Positions 7,528-16,144 of a stretch of DNA of 64,000 nt are shown piece by piece. Positions within the stretch are counted from its first letter, which is position 1. Every line of letters starts with the position of its first letter. The stretch lies in NCBI RefSeq assembly GCF_030766935.1, contig NZ_JASERL010000002.1:930001-994000 (forward strand). The letters are read 5' to 3'. The notes beneath the pieces are model-generated. The model saw only the letters and a program-made list of their open reading frames with translations. It made no database searches and was not told the origin of the DNA. Source of the stretch: Streptomyces sp. KL109B. GTDB taxonomy: Bacteria; Actinomycetota; Actinomycetes; Streptomycetales; Streptomycetaceae. A program made the position numbers and the translations under genes.

Positions 7528-9183
7528 TCAGCTCTTCGGGACGATCACCACGGCATTGCTGACCTTGCGCTCGACAGGCTGTGCACCCCAGTCGTCCATG
7601 GGGCTGTTGGCGAGTGCACCGTTGACGACCATCGTCGCGTCCCCGCCACTGCCCAGCCCCACGGCGTCGGTGGCGCCCAGCCACTTCATGACGTCGGCGG
7701 CCTCCGGCCAGGAGACGCCGACGCTCACGGCAGGGTTGCGGCCATCGACGGTGACCAGCAGTAGGTCTCCTGAGGCGGTGACTCCGGCCATTGAGCGCGG
7801 GTGGCGCTGCGCGAGGGTGTTGTTGGGGCCGTAGGAGAAGTTCGTCATGCCGTTCGCCTTGGTGTTGAGGAAGATCTCGCCGTCGCGCACGAGGGCCGGT
7901 CCACCTCCCGCGACCGCGGACAGCGTCGGGCTCGTCACCGGCACACCCGCACTGTCCTTGATCGAGGCGCCCGGTTTGAACACCGCGCCGACCTCCGCGT
8001 GTTCGAGCAGCCAGTCGGCGCCCTCCCCAATGCCCTGGAGGATGCGCCCGCCGGCCGGAATGGCACCGCCCGCCGGTCGACGGATCTGCTGGACGACCCA
8101 GTTGCCGTTCATGACGACGTCGACGCTGTTGGTCACGCCACTGCTGGGAGCCGGGGTCGAACTCCCCCACTCAGGACGGAAGACGACGATCTCGCTGTCG
8201 TCGCCGCAGACGTGGTTGCGCCACGGTCGGTCCGTCTGCGTCAGGACCCCGTTCATGGAGAGCGTGTCGCCGCCCACGCCGCCGCAACCGAGGATCCGGC
8301 CGGGCACCCGGTTGACGCCGTCGAGCACCCGCGCCTCCCCGCTGGGCGCCGTGACCTGCACGGTCGACGTGACTTCGGCGATCCGCGCCCGGGTACCGGC
8401 GCCTTCCAGAAGGAGCGCCGTACGCCCGTTGTTGGCGGAGCCGAGCAGGACGTTGTCCTGAACGTAGAGCCCCTGGGGGACGCCTTCGTATCTGGACCCG
8501 GAAAGCGTGTGGATGTCGAACTCGCTGCCGTTGACGGCTGCGAGGGCGCCGCGCGCCGCGGCCATGCTCCGCACGGTCTCAGAAGTGGAGACGTCGGTGC
8601 CGTGCACGGCCTTGAAGGTCACGTCCGCGGTCGGGGCGACACGGACGACATGAACCTTCCAGGGGCCGGTGCTGGGGTTGCCGTCCTGGGCCTTATAGAT
8701 GACGCGAGATTCGAAGCCCGCCGTCTTCAACCAGCCCGCCAGGCGCTCGGCAGACGCCTCGCCGTCGGCGGCGAAGGAACCCACGCGTACCCCGTACCCG
8801 AACACTCCGCCCGGCGTGTCGGCGGCGGCCGGGGCGGTGAACGTATCGACGGATCCGCTGAAGCCTTCGTCAGCCAGCCGCGCCGCGAACTCTTCGGCGG
8901 CGGCCTTGCTGCCGTAGGTCTCGGGCCCGCCCTGCTGCCGGGCCCACACCGTCCAACGGTCGGAAGCCGAACCCTGCGTGTACGTCTGGTAGGTGACACC
9001 GGAGGCGAGCGTGCGGACCGCGCCGGCCTGGGTCACGAGGTTGTCCGGGCCCAACGGCATCCGGCCGTCGTCGGCCGCGAGCGCGGTGCCGGGCGTGGAG
9101 CCGGCCAGCAAAGAGGCGGCCAGGAACAGCGGGAGGGCGGCGAGTGCGCGGGCGATGCGTCGGGGTCTGGGGGACGAATTCAT
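7528..9183 (-). CDS. Secreted phosphodiester glycosidase family protein with SPOR-like repeats
   Basis: 551 residues from the ATG at 9183, preceded by GAGGAGA. The frame stays open upstream, but a Sec signal peptide (RRIARALAALPLFLAASLLA, cleavage near ALAADDG) fixes the start. Residues about 65-200 contain two SPOR-like segments (EEFAARLADEGFSGSVDTF and AERLAGWLKTAGFESRVIY), which in other proteins bind denuded peptidoglycan. The C-terminal half matches the NAGPA/phosphodiester glycosidase fold (PF09992), with GGGPALVRDGEIFLN and LVTVDGRNPAVSVGVS and the GLGSGGDATMVVNG motif. It probably removes sugar-phosphodiester groups from an extracellular glycopolymer. The substrate is unknown. It lies 11 bases downstream of the phospholipase D-like gene, so the two are probably an operon. 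Confidence 0.82.
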   Translation of the reverse strand: MNSSPRPRRIARALAALPLFLAASLLAGSTPGTALAADDGRMPLGPDNLVTQAGAVRTLASGVTYQTYTQGSASDRWTVWARQQGGPETYGSKAAAEEFAARLADEGFSGSVDTFTAPAAADTPGGVFGYGVRVGSFAADGEASAERLAGWLKTAGFESRVIYKAQDGNPSTGPWKVHVVRVAPTADVTFKAVHGTDVSTSETVRSMAAARGALAAVNGSEFDIHTLSGSRYEGVPQGLYVQDNVLLGSANNGRTALLLEGAGTRARIAEVTSTVQVTAPSGEARVLDGVNRVPGRILGCGGVGGDTLSMNGVLTQTDRPWRNHVCGDDSEIVVFRPEWGSSTPAPSSGVTNSVDVVMNGNWVVQQIRRPAGGAIPAGGRILQGIGEGADWLLEHAEVGAVFKPGASIKDSAGVPVTSPTLSAVAGGGPALVRDGEIFLNTKANGMTNFSYGPNNTLAQRHPRSMAGVTASGDLLLVTVDGRNPAVSVGVSWPEAADVMKWLGATDAVGLGSGGDATMVVNGALANSPMDDWGAQPVERKVSNAVVIVPKS

Positions 9184-9194
9184 GAAGGTTCTCC

Positions 9195-10514
9195 TCAGGC
9201 GACCGTGTCGGCCGCGGCGCGCTGGTGCCAGAAGTTGAGGCGGTAGGCGTCGTGGATCGTGGCGTCGTCGTACTTGAGGAGCGCCTCGTCGTTGCCCTGG
9301 AGGGCGCTCCGCGTGTACGTGTGGCTGCCGGTCCAGACGAGCTTCTGGTCGGCCCGGCCCAGGTAAGTGCCCTCCACCAGGAGGTACTTGCTGTGCGTGT
9401 ACGTTCCGTCGGTGGCCTCGTCCGACCGGTGGAGCGTGATGCCGCCGTACGCGGTCGGGGCGGTCAGTTGCGCGGCCACCTCGCCGGAGAACATCTCGTC
9501 GAGGTAGTGGTACACGATGTCGACGTAGCAGCCCGCGTTGTCCAGCTCCCACAGTTTCCTGGCGACGGCGGGGCGGGTGATCTGGTGCATGGCCAGGCGG
9601 ATCACGGTGCGGCCGTCGGTGGTGCCGTAGCCGGAGGAGTTGCCGTGGCAGACCGCGTTCGTGCCGACCGGGTTGTCCACGGTGTTGAGGATGTCGAGGA
9701 CCGGGTCCGCGGTCGCCCGCGGGAACAGGTACAGCTTGGCGGCGCCCGCCTGCGTGGCCACGGGGTAGTCGGCGACCTGGGGCTTCTCGCCGCTGCCCGC
9801 GGCGCGCTGGTCCTCGAAGTAGTCGGCGTACGCCTGGTACAGGGCGCTGTTCCCCACGACCACCAGGGCGTCGTTCCAGGCGACTTGGAGGTCGTCGGCC
9901 GTGAGGTTGGCCGACGTCTGCAGCACGACGTCGTGGGCGAGGGTGTCCGTGCCGCCGGTGGTCTCGCTCACCAGCAGGTACTTGTTGTGGTTGACGGTGG
10001 CGTTCGCGTCGTCCGGGGTCGGGTCGGCGGACAGGCACGCCGAGTCCTGGGGGCAGGTGAGCACCCAGGAGTCGGCGCCGGTGTCCGTTCCCAGCGCGCC
10101 GCGCAGCGAGCTGTAGCCCGTGCTGACGCTGTCCGAGTCACCGATCAACTGGACCGACACGCCACGCTGTTCGGCGGCGACCAGCTTGTCCGCCAGCCAC
10201 TGCGACCACATGAGGTACATGGACATCCGGATGTCCGCGCCCGCGGGAGCCCCGTCGACCAGGGCTCCCATCTTCTTCAGGATCGCGTTCTGCGCGGCGG
10301 TGTCGCCCGTCGGGTCGTTGAAGACCGGTCCCGTGGCGAGCGCCGTCGGCGCCGCCGCAGCGGTTGTGGCGGGCGTGAGGGACGCGCACAGCAGCAGGGC
10401 GAGGACGGCCAGCGCGGCTCTCGCGCCGCGACATGCGCGAGATGCGGGTGCGGGTGTGGGTGTGGGTGTGGGTGTCGATGTGGGTGTCGATGTGGATGTG
10501 GATGTGGAGAACAT
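9195..10514 (-). CDS. Secreted phospholipase D-like protein
   Basis: About 439 residues from ATG 10514; GTG 10541 and ATG 10532 are alternative in-frame starts, and none has a clear ribosome binding site. Two HKD-type catalytic motifs are present (VNHNKYLLVSE with a later SANLT, and YTHSKYLLVEG with a later WTGSHTYT), as in the PLD superfamily that cleaves phosphodiester bonds. A signal segment (ARAALAVLALLLCASLTPA) follows an odd Ser/Thr-Pro repeat of about 22 residues encoded by a hexanucleotide repeat. In the second motif the usual Asn is replaced by Thr. Probably secreted and co-transcribed with the phosphodiester glycosidase. It is divergent from an EEP-fold gene only 50 bases away. Confidence 0.82.
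   Translation of the reverse strand: MFSTSTSTSTPTSTPTPTPTPAPASRACRGARAALAVLALLLCASLTPATTAAAAPTALATGPVFNDPTGDTAAQNAILKKMGALVDGAPAGADIRMSMYLMWSQWLADKLVAAEQRGVSVQLIGDSDSVSTGYSSLRGALGTDTGADSWVLTCPQDSACLSADPTPDDANATVNHNKYLLVSETTGGTDTLAHDVVLQTSANLTADDLQVAWNDALVVVGNSALYQAYADYFEDQRAAGSGEKPQVADYPVATQAGAAKLYLFPRATADPVLDILNTVDNPVGTNAVCHGNSSGYGTTDGRTVIRLAMHQITRPAVARKLWELDNAGCYVDIVYHYLDEMFSGEVAAQLTAPTAYGGITLHRSDEATDGTYTHSKYLLVEGTYLGRADQKLVWTGSHTYTRSALQGNDEALLKYDDATIHDAYRLNFWHQRAAADTVA
10446..10508. repeat. GGGTGT hexanucleotide repeat (microsatellite, G-quadruplex-prone)
   Basis: Plus-strand tandem hexamers GGGTGC/GGGTGT run from 10446 to 10472, then degenerate into GATGTG units. Five GGG tracts with three-base loops make a textbook G-quadruplex motif. 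On the minus strand the array encodes the Thr-Pro/Ser-Thr tract at the start of the phospholipase D-like protein. It lies immediately next to the divergent promoter region. Confidence 0.8.
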
Positions 10515-10564
10515 GTGGGCATCATCTTGCATTGCGTCCACGAGATCGACACATACTTCGACCC

Positions 10565-12352
10565 GTGAAGAAATTGATCGCCCGCGCCGCCGTGTCGGCG
10601 CTGGCCCTCGTCGCCGCCCTGACCTGTTCAGGCACCGCCCAGGCAGGCACCCCGGCGCCCCAACTCAAGGTCATCCACTACAACTTGTGCGGAGCGTCCT
10701 ACTCCTGCGCGAACAACCAGGGAGGAACGGGCGCGGGCACCTCCGTCGCCCGCCTGGTCGGGGAAGCGGCGGCGTACCGGGCCGACGTCCTCACCATCGA
10801 TGAGATCTGCCTGTCCCAATACGCGGCCCTCAAGGCGCAGTTGACGCAGGCAGGGTGGACCATGGACGGGACGTACGCGTCCTCCCAGGACAACGTCGTC
10901 AACTGCGGCTCGGACAAGCGTTTCGGTTCGGCCGTGTTGAGCCGGCAGAACGTTCCCGACGACATCCAGGAGTACCACGCCTTCGTCAACACGGGAGGCG
11001 AGACCTACACCAACGACGGGCGCACCGTGCAGGTGAAGCGGGGCATGCTCTGCGCCAACACCTCGTTCGCCGACCGGCCGTTGAAGGCGTGCACCGCGCA
11101 CACCTACGCGAAGGAACCGAGGCAGCTTCAGGAGATCGCGGGGTGGGTGGCCGACCCGGCTCTGTTCCCCGTGAACACGCCCGTCGTACTGGGCGCCGAT
11201 CTGAATCTGCAGCCGAACGAGGCCGCCCTCGCGCACCTCTACGACCACACGCACAGCGGCAAGGACGGCTCGGCGCAGCCCACGGGCCGTTTCCTGGAGG
11301 CGGACGAGTCGAACCCCGCCTGGTTCACGCAGGGCAGTACCGGCGGAGTGACCTGCACCGCGCCGGGAGTGGTGCGCTGCCGCAACGGTGCGCCGACGAC
11401 GTCGGACGCCCGCAAGATCGACTACGTCTTCGCCGACCGCAGGCATTTCACCGCGCCCTCCCTGACGACCACGGCGTTCGCGGAGTCCGACCACGCCATG
11501 CTGAAGGCGTCCCTCGGCCTGATCCCCGCGCGGTACGTCGACGGCTTCACGGGCGACTTCAACCACGACGGCCACCACGACGTCCTGGCCCGCACCGCGC
11601 AGGGCGGCGACCTCACCTACTGGGCCGGCGACGGCACCACGACCGTCGGCGACTCCGGGCTCGCCGCGCCCACGGTGCTGGGCAACGCCTGGGAGAACTA
11701 CACGGACTTCGCGACCGGCGACTTCGACGACGACGGTCGCACGGACGTCGTCGGACGCGGTGTCGCCACCGGGTCCTTGGAGTTCTGGGCCGGCGAAGGC
11801 ACCTCGGGGGCGGCAGGCGCGGGGGACGGGCTCGCCGCGCACACCCAGGTCGCCGCCGACTGGCAGCGGTTCGGCGACACCGTCGGCGGCGACTTCGACG
11901 GCGACGGGCACGACGACCTCCTCGCACGGGAGACGGCCACCGGCAAGCTGTTCTTCTGGGCCGGCAGCGGCACGACGAGCGCCACGACGTCCGGGTTCGC
12001 CGCCCCTGTGGAGGTGGCCGGGGACTGGACGGACCTCGGCGACCTGGCCGCAGGCGACCTCGACGGGAACGGCACGGCCGACCTGGTCGCCCGTGACACC
12101 CGCACCGATCAGCTGCGGTACTGGCCCGGCCTCGGCTCCGCCGCGCCCGCCCTGTTCGGGACGCCGGAGCTCGTCGGCTCCGGGTGGGGGAACTTCACCG
12201 ACCTCGCCGCGACCGACCTGAACGGTGACGGCCGGGACGACCTCGTCGGCCGCGCCCGCGCCACCGACGAGCTGTGGTTCTGGGCGGCGGACGGCACGAT
12301 CGCCACCACGGACGGCTTCGCCCCGCGCACCCTGCTCCTCGGTTCGTGGTGA
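10565..12352 (+). CDS. Secreted endonuclease/exonuclease/phosphatase-fold protein with FG-GAP (VCBS) repeats
   Basis: 595 residues from GTG 10565. The signal peptide is clear (KKLIARAAVSALALVAALTC, cleavage near AQAG). Residues about 30-315 are an EEP domain with the hallmark residues: Asn in VIHYNLCGA, Glu in LTIDEICLS, Asp/Asn in VVLGADLNLQPNE, and the Ser-Asp-His end motif in AESDHAMLKAS. The rest is four or five FG-GAP/VCBS repeats (GDFNHDGHHDVLAR, GDFDDDGRTDVVGR, GDFDGDGHDDLLAR, GDLDGNGTADLVAR, TDLNGDGRDDLVGR), a calcium-binding beta-propeller often used for surface or substrate binding. It is likely an extracellular nuclease or phosphodiesterase. It is transcribed away from the phospholipase D-like gene. 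Confidence 0.85.
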   Translation: MKKLIARAAVSALALVAALTCSGTAQAGTPAPQLKVIHYNLCGASYSCANNQGGTGAGTSVARLVGEAAAYRADVLTIDEICLSQYAALKAQLTQAGWTMDGTYASSQDNVVNCGSDKRFGSAVLSRQNVPDDIQEYHAFVNTGGETYTNDGRTVQVKRGMLCANTSFADRPLKACTAHTYAKEPRQLQEIAGWVADPALFPVNTPVVLGADLNLQPNEAALAHLYDHTHSGKDGSAQPTGRFLEADESNPAWFTQGSTGGVTCTAPGVVRCRNGAPTTSDARKIDYVFADRRHFTAPSLTTTAFAESDHAMLKASLGLIPARYVDGFTGDFNHDGHHDVLARTAQGGDLTYWAGDGTTTVGDSGLAAPTVLGNAWENYTDFATGDFDDDGRTDVVGRGVATGSLEFWAGEGTSGAAGAGDGLAAHTQVAADWQRFGDTVGGDFDGDGHDDLLARETATGKLFFWAGSGTTSATTSGFAAPVEVAGDWTDLGDLAAGDLDGNGTADLVARDTRTDQLRYWPGLGSAAPALFGTPELVGSGWGNFTDLAATDLNGDGRDDLVGRARATDELWFWAADGTIATTDGFAPRTLLLGSW

Positions 12353-12374
12353 ACGGAGGGAGCGGGGGCTACCA

Positions 12375-13406
12375 CTAGAACACCCGGCTCCACGCCTCAA
12401 GTGCCAGGCCCGGCTCGCCCTTTCGGCGCGCGAGGAGCATGTGGTCGGGGGTGCCGGGGACGTGGGCCGCCGCGACGACGCGGCCCGCGGCGTCCTCGGC
12501 CAGGCCGATGCGGGCGTCCGGTGGGAGCGGGTCGCCGGACCGGGTCCACCCGGCGCCCGCGCTCTCCAGCTCCGTGGGGTACGCGGCGAAGGCGACGCGG
12601 CCGTCGGCATCGCGCTGGGCGATCAACGTACAGTCCACGTCGTCCAGTTGACAGCGCAGCGCCGTCAGGGGGCCGTCGCCCGCCGCCGCGACGAGGCAGA
12701 CCGGGCCGGCGTCGCCGCGCCACGCGTACAGGCCGCCGTCCTCGTCGACGTAGAGGAGGGTCGTGTGGTCCGGGGAGGTGGCCAGGGCGCGGAGGGTGTG
12801 CGGGAGGGGGGACGCCGGTTGCGGCTTCTCGTCCCGGGTCAACGGCGCGCCGGGCTTCTGCTGGCGCCAGCGCAGGATGCCGTCCGCGGTCGCGGCGTAG
12901 AGGGTGATCAGGCCCGACTCCCCGGTCACCGCGGCGAGTTCGCCCTGTACGCCCGCCCCCTTGAGGTCCCGCCACGGCCCCCAGCCACCCAACTCCTCCT
13001 GCATGCGCAGGCTGACCCCGCCGCCGTTGTTGCGTACGAAGACGTGGGCGCGGCCCTGCGCGTCGACGGCGACGGCGGGCGGGCCCGTGCGGTCGCCCTT
13101 CTTGTTCGGGTGGCCGATGGGGGTCCAGTCGAGGGCGGAGAGGCGCGGTTGGTAGTGCGTCGAGTGGACCAGTCCCGATTCGCCGGGGACGGTGGGGCGC
13201 CAGGTGACGAGGTGGGCGTAGCCCTCGGCGCTGCGGGCGAGGGCGAGGTCCGGGTGGACGCGTTGGTCGCCGCCGACCGTGTGGGGTGGGGACCAGGGGC
13301 CTTCGGGGTAGCGCTCGGCGCGGCATACGACCGCGTCTTCTTCGGGGGCGTACGCGTATGCGGACAGGGCGCCGTCGCGTCCGCTGATCAGCCAGTCGCC
13401 GTTCAC
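12375..13406 (-). CDS. Beta-propeller (PLL-like) protein, paralogue 1
   Basis: 343 residues with no signal peptide or membrane segment. The sequence is built of repeating blades with Asp-Gly turns and aromatic strands (WLISGRDGALSAYAY, AVDAQGRAHVFVRN, WGPWRDLKGAGVQG, LYVDEDGGLYAWR), as in PLL-like/tectonin-type propellers. It aligns by eye along most of its length with the plus-strand gene at 13982 (for example RAHVFVRNNG versus TLHVLARNAG, and LRCQLDDVDCTLIAQRD versus LRTLIAGQDCTVLVHRG). The GTG start has no strong ribosome binding site. The gene is divergent from the NYN gene, 42 bases away. Function unknown; carbohydrate or protein binding is a guess from the fold. Confidence 0.7.
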   Translation of the reverse strand: MNGDWLISGRDGALSAYAYAPEEDAVVCRAERYPEGPWSPPHTVGGDQRVHPDLALARSAEGYAHLVTWRPTVPGESGLVHSTHYQPRLSALDWTPIGHPNKKGDRTGPPAVAVDAQGRAHVFVRNNGGGVSLRMQEELGGWGPWRDLKGAGVQGELAAVTGESGLITLYAATADGILRWRQQKPGAPLTRDEKPQPASPLPHTLRALATSPDHTTLLYVDEDGGLYAWRGDAGPVCLVAAAGDGPLTALRCQLDDVDCTLIAQRDADGRVAFAAYPTELESAGAGWTRSGDPLPPDARIGLAEDAAGRVVAAAHVPGTPDHMLLARRKGEPGLALEAWSRVF

Positions 13407-13448
13407 GCGTTCAGTTTAGGTGCGGAGGACCACGTACCGTTTCCGCAC

Positions 13449-13799
13449 ATGACGACGCTCTTGGTGGTGGACGGCGCGAACGTGGTCGGTTCCGTGCCCG
13501 ACGGATGGTGGCGCGACCGGCGGGCCGCGGCGGAGCGGCTGCGGGACCGGCTCGCCGAGTACGCACGCGAACACCCCGACGAGGATGTGGTGCTGGTCCT
13601 GGAGGGCCGGGCCCGCGGGGTCGAGCCGGTGCCCGGGGTGCGGGTGGAGGAGGCGCCCGGCGAGGGGGACGACCACATCGTGGCGGTGGCGGCGGGGGCC
13701 GAGGGGGCGTGCGTGGTGGTGACGGCGGACCGCGAGCTGCGGGACCGGGTGGCCGCGTCGGGGGCACGGTGCGTGGGGCCGCGGACCGTCTACCCGTGA
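13449..13799 (+). CDS. Small NYN-domain (PIN-like RNase) protein
   Basis: 116 residues from the ATG at 13449; the frame is open far upstream, but that part is only antisense of the propeller gene. The fold is recognisable as NYN/YacP-like: LLVVDGANVVGSVPDGWW at the N-terminus carrying the first catalytic Asp, VVLVLEGRARGVEPVPG in the middle, and ACVVVTADRELRDRVAASGA at the C-terminus with the later acidic residues. Such proteins are metal-dependent ribonucleases. No antitoxin partner is obvious. It lies between two propeller paralogues, and its product is cytoplasmic. RNase activity is inferred from the family. Confidence 0.75.
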   Translation: MTTLLVVDGANVVGSVPDGWWRDRRAAAERLRDRLAEYAREHPDEDVVLVLEGRARGVEPVPGVRVEEAPGEGDDHIVAVAAGAEGACVVVTADRELRDRVAASGARCVGPRTVYP

Positions 13800-13981
13800 G
13801 CCGCGGACCGTCTGCCCGTGAGCCCGGCTCCCCAGGAACGGTCCGTCCATCCGTGCCCCTGGCGCTCCATGACCGGAGTTGGGCGCCACAGTGAAGGAAG
13901 TGTCAACACAGCGCCGTATAATGTGGAGATTGTGGCCACCGTGGGGGGAGGCCCTTCTGGGAAAGCGTAAGGGGGCGCCTG

Positions 13982-15103
13982 ATGGGGCGACGGACGAAGG
14001 CCGCGCAGAGCGCGCCCGACCTCGGTTCCGGCCGGTCGACCCCCCCGGCGCGTCGGGCCTCGGGGCCGGTCGGCGGCAAGTGGCTCACGCGCGGCACGGA
14101 CGGCCGGCTCACCCTGTTCGCGCTGTCGCCCGAAGGCCTGCTGCGCTGGACGGAGACCCGGCCCGGCGGGCCCGACTGGCAGGGGCCGCAGGTGTTTCCC
14201 GTGCCGCCCGGCCTGAACCACCTGTCGATCACCCAGGGCGCCAACGGGTATCTGCACTTCCTCGCCCATCGCGTACGTGAGCGCGGCGACGGCCGCGCCG
14301 TGACCGACCTCATGTACTCCATGCAGTACCAGTCGGGGCGGCCCCTCAACGAGTGGCGGGCGCTGTCCAATCCGTACAAGGAGACCGACCAGCGCCACCC
14401 GCGTCTCGGCCGTCCCGTCGGTGCCGTCGACTCCGCCGGCACCCTGCACGTCCTCGCCCGCAACGCGGGCCGGGGACTGCACCTTCGGCACGAGGACAAG
14501 GGCGGCAACTGGAAGGCCTGGCAGGACCTGCGGGGCAGCGCCCTGCACGACGGCGTGGCCGTCGGTGTCACCGCGAAGGGACGCATCGGCGTGCTGGCGC
14601 CGTCCGACAAGCCGGTGCACCACTGGCAGCAGGCCTCGGCGGGCGGCCCGTTCGAGCGGCGGGACGACATCCACGTGACCATGGTGCCGGGCACCGGAAC
14701 GGCCCTGGAGACCTCCGAGGACCAGCTGACCTTCTACGTCGGCGATGCCTACGCACACGGACTGCTGGCCATTCGCCCCAACGGGACGATCATGCAGATC
14801 GGGGGCGCCCCGGGCGGCGGCGCCGTCTGCGCCCTGCGCACCCTGATAGCCGGGCAGGACTGCACCGTGCTCGTGCATCGGGGCATGAACGACAGCCCGA
14901 TCTTCGGCGCGTTCGTCACCAACGCCGAGGAATGGGGGGTGCAGTGGGCCGAGGTCGACCGCCCCTGCATCGGCGACCCGGCGGTGGCGCTCGACGCCTA
15001 CGGCCGGATCGTGCTGGCCATCATCGACACCGACGGGATGCCGCAGACGACACGTCAGTCATCCCCCGACGGACTGCAGTTGGGCCAGTGGCGGCGCGTG
15101 TGA
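13982..15103 (+). CDS. Beta-propeller (PLL-like) protein, paralogue 2
   Basis: 373 residues from ATG 13982 with AAGGGGG upstream. After a basic, low-complexity 30-residue N-terminus come propeller blades (WLTRGTDGRLTLFALSPEGL, AVDSAGTLHVLARNAGRG, WKAWQDLRGSALHDGVAVGV, ALDAYGRIVLAIIDTDG). It is a clear paralogue of the 12375-13406 protein. There is no signal peptide or transmembrane segment. It ends 15 bases from the convergent nonulosonate cluster. I do not know its function. Its position next to a surface-polymer cluster is suggestive of a link but does not show one. Confidence 0.7.
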   Translation: MGRRTKAAQSAPDLGSGRSTPPARRASGPVGGKWLTRGTDGRLTLFALSPEGLLRWTETRPGGPDWQGPQVFPVPPGLNHLSITQGANGYLHFLAHRVRERGDGRAVTDLMYSMQYQSGRPLNEWRALSNPYKETDQRHPRLGRPVGAVDSAGTLHVLARNAGRGLHLRHEDKGGNWKAWQDLRGSALHDGVAVGVTAKGRIGVLAPSDKPVHHWQQASAGGPFERRDDIHVTMVPGTGTALETSEDQLTFYVGDAYAHGLLAIRPNGTIMQIGGAPGGGAVCALRTLIAGQDCTVLVHRGMNDSPIFGAFVTNAEEWGVQWAEVDRPCIGDPAVALDAYGRIVLAIIDTDGMPQTTRQSSPDGLQLGQWRRV

Positions 15104-15118
15104 CCCGAGGTCGGCCGG

Positions 15119-16144
15119 TCAGCCGCCGACCGCGGTCCGCATGCTCGGGAGTCCGTGTCTGCGTCGCGCCGACTCCGCCATCGCACGCAGGAACCCCACC
15201 GCGTGATCGTCCGCCAGAGGCGTGAACCACTCCTCGTCGATCTCGCAGAGTTCGATCCGGACACCGAGGCCGCGCAGCACGATGGGCAGCGTGTGCGCCA
15301 CCGTGGAGGGGAACGTCAGCACCGTGTGCCCCACCGGCCCCTGCGCCGCGAGTAGTTCGAGCGGGAGGTCGGGGCGCAGCACCCGCGCTCCGGTGGCCTC
15401 GGCGATCCGGCGCAGTTTCTCCCGGCTCTCCCTGCGGTGGGCCAGATACCGGTCGACCCCGCGTCTGCGCACGATGTCCTCCACCGCCCGCAGGTAGTGC
15501 TCCTCCCCCACGATGCCGGTCTCCACCAGCGAGGTGCCCAGCAGATCGGCCCCGCCCCGGGTGGCGGGTCTCGGGAAGCGGGTGCGGGTCCAGGCGTACG
15601 CGTTGGCCGCGACCTCGATGCCGTTGGGCGCGGCGACTTCCATGCAGGTGAACAACGTACGGCTCAGGGTGGGTTCGGACAGCCAGTCGAGGGCGCGGCC
15701 GCCGCGGCCCGAGCCCTGCGTCTGCTGGTGCCAGCGGGTGAGGCGGCGGCCCTCCGTGACGACGCGGACGAACTCGGTGGTCGCCGTGCCGTCGTCGACG
15801 ATCACGAGTTCACGGGCCGTGGCCGCGGGCACCAGCGTCTGGACCATGCCGGAGAACAGGTCCCCCACCACGAGCCGTTCGGCGTCGGCCACCAGGCGGC
15901 GCACCGCGGCGAACTGCCGCATCCGGCGCACGGTGCCGGAGCGCACCTCGAAGCACGTGACCGAGAGCCCGGACGCCACGGCCAGTTCGGTGACCCGGGC
16001 GAGCTGCACCCGCGACCACGGGTCCAGGGGCAGCAGTACGGCCACGTGGAGCGGGGCCCCCTCGCCCTGGTCGCCCGCGTGTGCCCATTCCGCCACGTTG
16101 AGCAGCTGGGCGGGGCTCTCCACCAGGGCGAGGGTGCTCATCAT
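15119..16144 (-). CDS. Polysialyltransferase-like glycosyltransferase
   Basis: 341 residues, last gene of the nonulosonate operon. Its fold class resembles bacterial sialyl/polysialyltransferases (GT52/GT38-like). A D/E-D-G motif is present (ELVIVDDGTATTEF near residue 118), followed later by GHTVLTFPSTVAHTLPIVL, corresponding to the Ser/Thr-rich CMP-binding segment. The His-Pro motif usual in the family is not obvious. It probably transfers a nonulosonic acid from the CMP-activated form to a growing chain at the inner membrane face. The ATG overlaps the neuB stop by four bases, indicating coupling. Activity and substrate are inferred from motifs and neighbours. Confidence 0.65.
   Translation of the reverse strand: MMSTLALVESPAQLLNVAEWAHAGDQGEGAPLHVAVLLPLDPWSRVQLARVTELAVASGLSVTCFEVRSGTVRRMRQFAAVRRLVADAERLVVGDLFSGMVQTLVPAATARELVIVDDGTATTEFVRVVTEGRRLTRWHQQTQGSGRGGRALDWLSEPTLSRTLFTCMEVAAPNGIEVAANAYAWTRTRFPRPATRGGADLLGTSLVETGIVGEEHYLRAVEDIVRRRGVDRYLAHRRESREKLRRIAEATGARVLRPDLPLELLAAQGPVGHTVLTFPSTVAHTLPIVLRGLGVRIELCEIDEEWFTPLADDHAVGFLRAMAESARRRHGLPSMRTAVGG

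Noticed and set aside
10446..10508. Tandem repeat considered as a CRISPR array
   Set aside because: Units are six bases, contiguous, with no spacers or cas genes.
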